From positions 1-15,797 of the forward strand of contig NZ_CALHII010000290.1 in assembly GCF_938030815.1 (NCBI RefSeq): a stretch of 15,797 nt of DNA, in the 5' to 3' direction. Shown piece after piece: positions 13,484 through 15,797 of the stretch. The stretch's first letter is position 1, and every line of letters begins with the position of its first letter. The position numbers and the translations under genes were made by a program. The DNA is from an uncultured Campylobacter sp. (GTDB lineage Bacteria > Campylobacterota > Campylobacteria > Campylobacterales > Campylobacteraceae). Below the pieces are notes generated by a model. It did no database searches. It was not told where the DNA came from and worked only from the letters and a program-made list of their open reading frames with translations.

Positions 13484-14353
13484 TTAAAATAAATTTACAA
13501 AAACAAAAGCAAAAAAAGTGATGCCCAAGTAGCCGTTGAGCGTGAAAAACGCGCGATCAATCTTGCTAAAATCACTACGTACGATCTTATGCTCGAAGTA
13601 CAGGATCGCCGCGCACGCAGCCACGCCCAGATAGGCAAAAAAGCCTAAATTTGCCGCCGCGCAAAACAGCAGCCAAAAAAGCACAGCCACGGCGTGAAAA
13701 ATTTTAGAGATAAACATCGAAGCTTCCTTGCCGTAAAGCGCAGGGATGCTGTAAAGCCCCGCCGTGCGGTCAAATTCCATATCTTGAAGAGAATACAGCA
13801 CGTCAAAGCCGCCTACCCAAAATACTACTCCAAAGCACAGCAGCACCGACCACAGCGGAATTCCGCCGCTAACGGCGATCGCTCCCGCAATCGGCGCAAG
13901 CCCTAAGCAAAAGCCGAGCATTAAATGCGCGGTCTCGCTAAAGCGCTTAAAATATGAATACCCGCCCAATGCCGCTAAAATCGGCACAGAAAGCTTAAAC
14001 GCCAAAGGATTTATAAGCGCCGAAACCGCTATGAAAACCGCCGCGTTTGCGATGATGAAAAGCAGCAAATTCCCGCGCCCGATCCGTCCGTCCACGCTGG
14101 GGCGCGAAGCGCAACGCGGATTGGCGCGGTCGATGTCCTCGTCCAAGTAACGATTTAGCGCCATTGCGAAGCTTCTGGCGCTTACCGCGCATAAAATCCC
14201 TAAAAAAAGCAACTTCCAGCCGAACCATATCGAGCCGTTTTGCAGCTTGCTCGCAGTAATCATCGCCGTAAAGATAAACGGCAGCGCGAAAACCGAGTGT
14301 TTAAAAACTATTAATTCGTTGATATCGGATAAAATTTCTTTAAATTTAGCCAT
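13484..14353 (-). CDS. mqnP: UbiA-family prenyltransferase, probable MqnP
   Basis: An integral-membrane aromatic prenyltransferase of 289 residues from ATG at 14353. The two Asp-rich motifs are clear: N-R-Y-L-D-E-D-I-D near 88-96 and Y-S-L-Q-D-M-E-F-D followed by G-L-Y-S-I-P, with about eight hydrophobic helices. Campylobacter makes menaquinone by the futalosine pathway, in which the UbiA homologue MqnP attaches the polyprenyl chain, hence the call; a ubiquinone role is unlikely. I chose the internal ATG because AAGGGG precedes it, a promoter lies directly upstream, and the 40 codons before it read as unrelated sequence running into the divergent promoter. It is cotranscribed with the coiled-coil gene. 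Confidence 0.88.
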   Translation of the reverse strand: MAKFKEILSDINELIVFKHSVFALPFIFTAMITASKLQNGSIWFGWKLLFLGILCAVSARSFAMALNRYLDEDIDRANPRCASRPSVDGRIGRGNLLLFIIANAAVFIAVSALINPLAFKLSVPILAALGGYSYFKRFSETAHLMLGFCLGLAPIAGAIAVSGGIPLWSVLLCFGVVFWVGGFDVLYSLQDMEFDRTAGLYSIPALYGKEASMFISKIFHAVAVLFWLLFCAAANLGFFAYLGVAACAAILYFEHKIVRSDFSKIDRAFFTLNGYLGITFFAFVFVNLF

Positions 14354-14375
14354 TTCGCCCCTTATTTTGGGCACC

Positions 14376-14381
14376 ATTGTA
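14376..14381 (-). promoter_or_regulatory. mqnP promoter (-10 box)
   Basis: TACAAT on the minus strand, after a run of eight T and GA, about 23 bases before the mqnP ATG. It is part of a compact divergent promoter pair with miaA. Confidence 0.6.
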
Positions 14382-14413
14382 TCAAAAAAAAGTAAGAATA
14401 GCTCTAAATTTGA

Positions 14414-14419
14414 TATAAT
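14414..14419 (+). promoter_or_regulatory. miaA promoter (-10 box)
   Basis: TATAAT preceded by an AT-rich stretch without a -35 box. The predicted RNA start is near 14426, leaving about 24 bases before the TTG at 14450. This excludes the longer reading from the TTG at 14420. Confidence 0.75.
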
Positions 14420-14449
14420 TTGAACGAAAAATTTACGAAAGGAAACGCC

Positions 14450-15355
14450 TTGAACCAAAATCAAAACCTGCACGCAAGCCCGCAGATCGCGATCATCGGC
14501 ACCACCGCAAGCGGCAAAAGCGATCTTGCGTTAAGTATCGCGCGCGAAATCGGCGCCGTGATTTTAAGCCTAGATTCGCTCTGCATTTATCGGCAGATCG
14601 ACATCGCAAGCGCTAAACCAAGCGAGGAGCAACTGCACGAGATCAAGCACTTCGGCGTAAATTTAATCTACCCAAACGAGTACTTTAGCGTCGGCGAGTT
14701 TATCAAAGAATACGCAGCCGCGCGGGCTTTCGCGGAGCGTAGCGGCGCGCCTTTGATAATCACCGGCGGCAGCGGATTTTATCTAAAAGCGATGCTAAGC
14801 GGGCTGGCGCCGAAGGTTCCCGATTTTAAAAGCGAAATTTCAAACGATGAAATTTACGCTCTAGCGCAGCAGATCGATCCGGAATTTGCCGCAAAGCTTA
14901 GCGCGGCGGACAGCTTTCGGTTAAAAAAATGGCTAAGCATCTATAAATTTTGCGGCGAGGCGCCGAGTAAATTTCTGCGCGAAAACACTGCCGCGCCCGT
15001 TATTTCGGATATTAAAATTTTTGAGATCGACGCGCCTAAGCAGTGGCTTGCACAGCGCATCGAGGCGCGCACGAAGGCGATGTTTGAGCGCGGACTTTTG
15101 GAGGAGGCGGAGTTTTTATTCGCCCACTACGGCTCAGAGTGTAGGGCGCTAGGTTGCATCGGGCTAAAGGAGTGCGGGCAGCTTTTGCGCGGGCAGATCT
15201 CGCGGGCGCAGTGCGAGCAGCTCGTGAGCCTACACACGATACAACTCGCAAAGCGCCAACGCACCTTCAACCGCTCGCAGTTCGCGGATAAAATTTCAGC
15301 GCCGCTGCAAGAGCTGGAGCGTGAAATTTTAAAATTTCTTCGCCTCGAGATTTAA
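14450..15355 (+). CDS. miaA: tRNA dimethylallyltransferase
   Basis: MiaA adds an isopentenyl group to A37 of tRNAs reading U-starting codons. From the TTG at 14450 it has 301 residues. The P-loop G-T-T-A-S-G-K-S lies at about 17-24, then D-S-L-C-I-Y-R-Q-I-D-I-A-S-A-K-P (family: D-S-M-Q-V-Y-R), I-T-G-G-S-G-F-Y-L-K and the C-terminal R-Q-R-T-F-N-R. TTG is preferred over the TTG at 14420 because AAAGGA (14438-14443) lies six bases before it and the promoter -10 box ends at 14419. It is the only plus-strand gene of the conserved block and converges on the AT-rich gene, with just 14 bases between the stops. Confidence 0.93.
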   Translation: MNQNQNLHASPQIAIIGTTASGKSDLALSIAREIGAVILSLDSLCIYRQIDIASAKPSEEQLHEIKHFGVNLIYPNEYFSVGEFIKEYAAARAFAERSGAPLIITGGSGFYLKAMLSGLAPKVPDFKSEISNDEIYALAQQIDPEFAAKLSAADSFRLKKWLSIYKFCGEAPSKFLRENTAAPVISDIKIFEIDAPKQWLAQRIEARTKAMFERGLLEEAEFLFAHYGSECRALGCIGLKECGQLLRGQISRAQCEQLVSLHTIQLAKRQRTFNRSQFADKISAPLQELEREILKFLRLEI

Positions 15356-15369
15356 AAGATCTATGCTGT

Positions 15370-15681
15370 TTAACTAGGTACGATGGAGTTGCGACGCGCC
15401 GTTTTTGTAAGAGAGTAAATAATCAAAAGCATAATAAAAGTATAAACCAAATAACCCGCTTTTGATATTTTTCTAGATATTTCCGAAATTTCGTCATCCA
15501 AAAGAATGTTATAAATTTGAACATATTTTTTATCATTTTTAGATTCTTCTAAATATGCAGAAAGGCAAAAATAACTGAATACATTTGATCTTTCTTTGGG
15601 CTTTGATTGACCATTTATACTATCTATTTTCTTTAAAATTTTAAGACGATGATCGGAAATTAATTTGATATTATAATCCAT
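15370..15681 (-). CDS. Unrecognised AT-rich gene, helical protein with C-terminal membrane segment
   Basis: I do not recognise the family. From ATG at 15681 (AGGA five bases upstream) it has 103 residues: a charged, mainly helical N-terminal part (about 1-72) and one membrane helix near 75-91 followed by a basic tail, so a tail-anchored or small bitopic protein. The frame remains open upstream to the right edge of the window, so the true start may lie further right and the gene may be cut. Base composition is far lower in GC than the rest (about 23% in 15421-15480), yet the last 10 codons are GC-rich like the host. This looks like acquired DNA joined to the core block just after miaA. Confidence 0.55.
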   Translation of the reverse strand: MDYNIKLISDHRLKILKKIDSINGQSKPKERSNVFSYFCLSAYLEESKNDKKYVQIYNILLDDEISEISRKISKAGYLVYTFIMLLIIYSLTKTARRNSIVPS

Positions 15682-15797
15682 ATTTTTCCTACTATTGGTC
15701 TCTATTAAATCTAAAATTTCCTTTGCTGCTGTACTCTCAATGGTCAGGAAAGCCCATAGGCAAGATTGGGGAAGATGTTGAAAATGAAAATATTTAA
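15682..15797. other. Edge segment with competing reading frames
   Basis: Three frames are open here. On the minus strand one continues the 15370-15681 gene to the edge. A second runs from the edge to a TGA at 15744-15746 and reads L-N-I-F-I-F-N-I-F-P-N-L-A-Y-G-L-S, which could be the C-terminus of a gene lying to the right. On the plus strand a third ends in TAA exactly at 15797. Nothing in the window decides among them. Confidence 0.35.

Noticed and set aside
15356..15369. Shared bidirectional terminator between miaA and the AT-rich gene
   Set aside because: The 14 bases contain only a short AGATCT palindrome and no stem with a T-run.
15669..15797. Plus-strand frame ending in TAA exactly at the window edge
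   Set aside because: It has no start codon with a ribosome binding site and competes with two minus-strand frames that are at least as plausible.

Overview
The window looks like a chromosomal segment of a Campylobacter species with an unusually GC-rich genome for the genus, of the C. gracilis / C. rectus / C. showae kind. Three things point there: GC-rich coding sequence interrupted everywhere by AAATTT/AAATTTTA islands, promoters that show a clear TATAAT -10 box but no -35 box, and gene content and order. From memory, trxB-trxA-yraN-hom-aminotransferase-(membrane protein)-rlmB-rsmI-rpmE-rsmE-(membrane protein)-(lipoprotein)-queD-queE-moaA-(membrane protein)-mqnP-miaA is also the order in C. 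jejuni. The species call is inference.

Layout. 21-782 (+): an unrecognised lipoprotein gene with an odd start (ATA behind an ideal ribosome binding site), closed by a strong terminator. 939-2308 (-): thioredoxin reductase and thioredoxin, each with its own terminator-like hairpin. 2379-5192 (-): a tightly packed alaC-like aminotransferase, hom and yraN unit. 5193-5720: a 528-bp gap without a credible gene, packed with AAATTT. 5721-8465 (-): rpmE, rsmI, rlmB and a RodZ-like membrane protein. 8466-8805: a second AAATTT-rich gap. 8806-9944 (-): a four-helix membrane protein coupled to rsmE. 9945-10309: a third AAATTT-rich gap. 10310-13033 (-): moaA, queE, queD and a small lipoprotein, each start overlapping the previous stop, behind a clear promoter. 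13114-14353 (-): mqnP and a one-helix coiled-coil protein. 14450-15355 (+): miaA, divergent from mqnP. 15370-15797 (-): an AT-rich, apparently acquired region with an unrecognised gene and ambiguous reading frames at the right edge.

How the genes work together. Much of the block serves translation and RNA modification: L31, two 16S rRNA methylases (RsmI, RsmE), a 23S rRNA methylase (RlmB), two steps toward 7-deazaguanine/queuosine for tRNA (QueD, QueE) and tRNA A37 isopentenylation (MiaA). The rest is redox control (TrxA/TrxB), amino-acid metabolism (Hom, aminotransferase), molybdenum cofactor synthesis (MoaA) and menaquinone synthesis (MqnP).

I found no convincing new defence or mobile system. 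The most interesting signals are the AAATTT islands (they fit the RAATTY motif used in C. jejuni transformation), a QueE with a stretched iron-sulfur Cys motif plus an 80-residue repeat-bearing insert, the ATA-start lipoprotein, and the low-GC right edge. No tRNA, rRNA, IS element or CRISPR array was seen.
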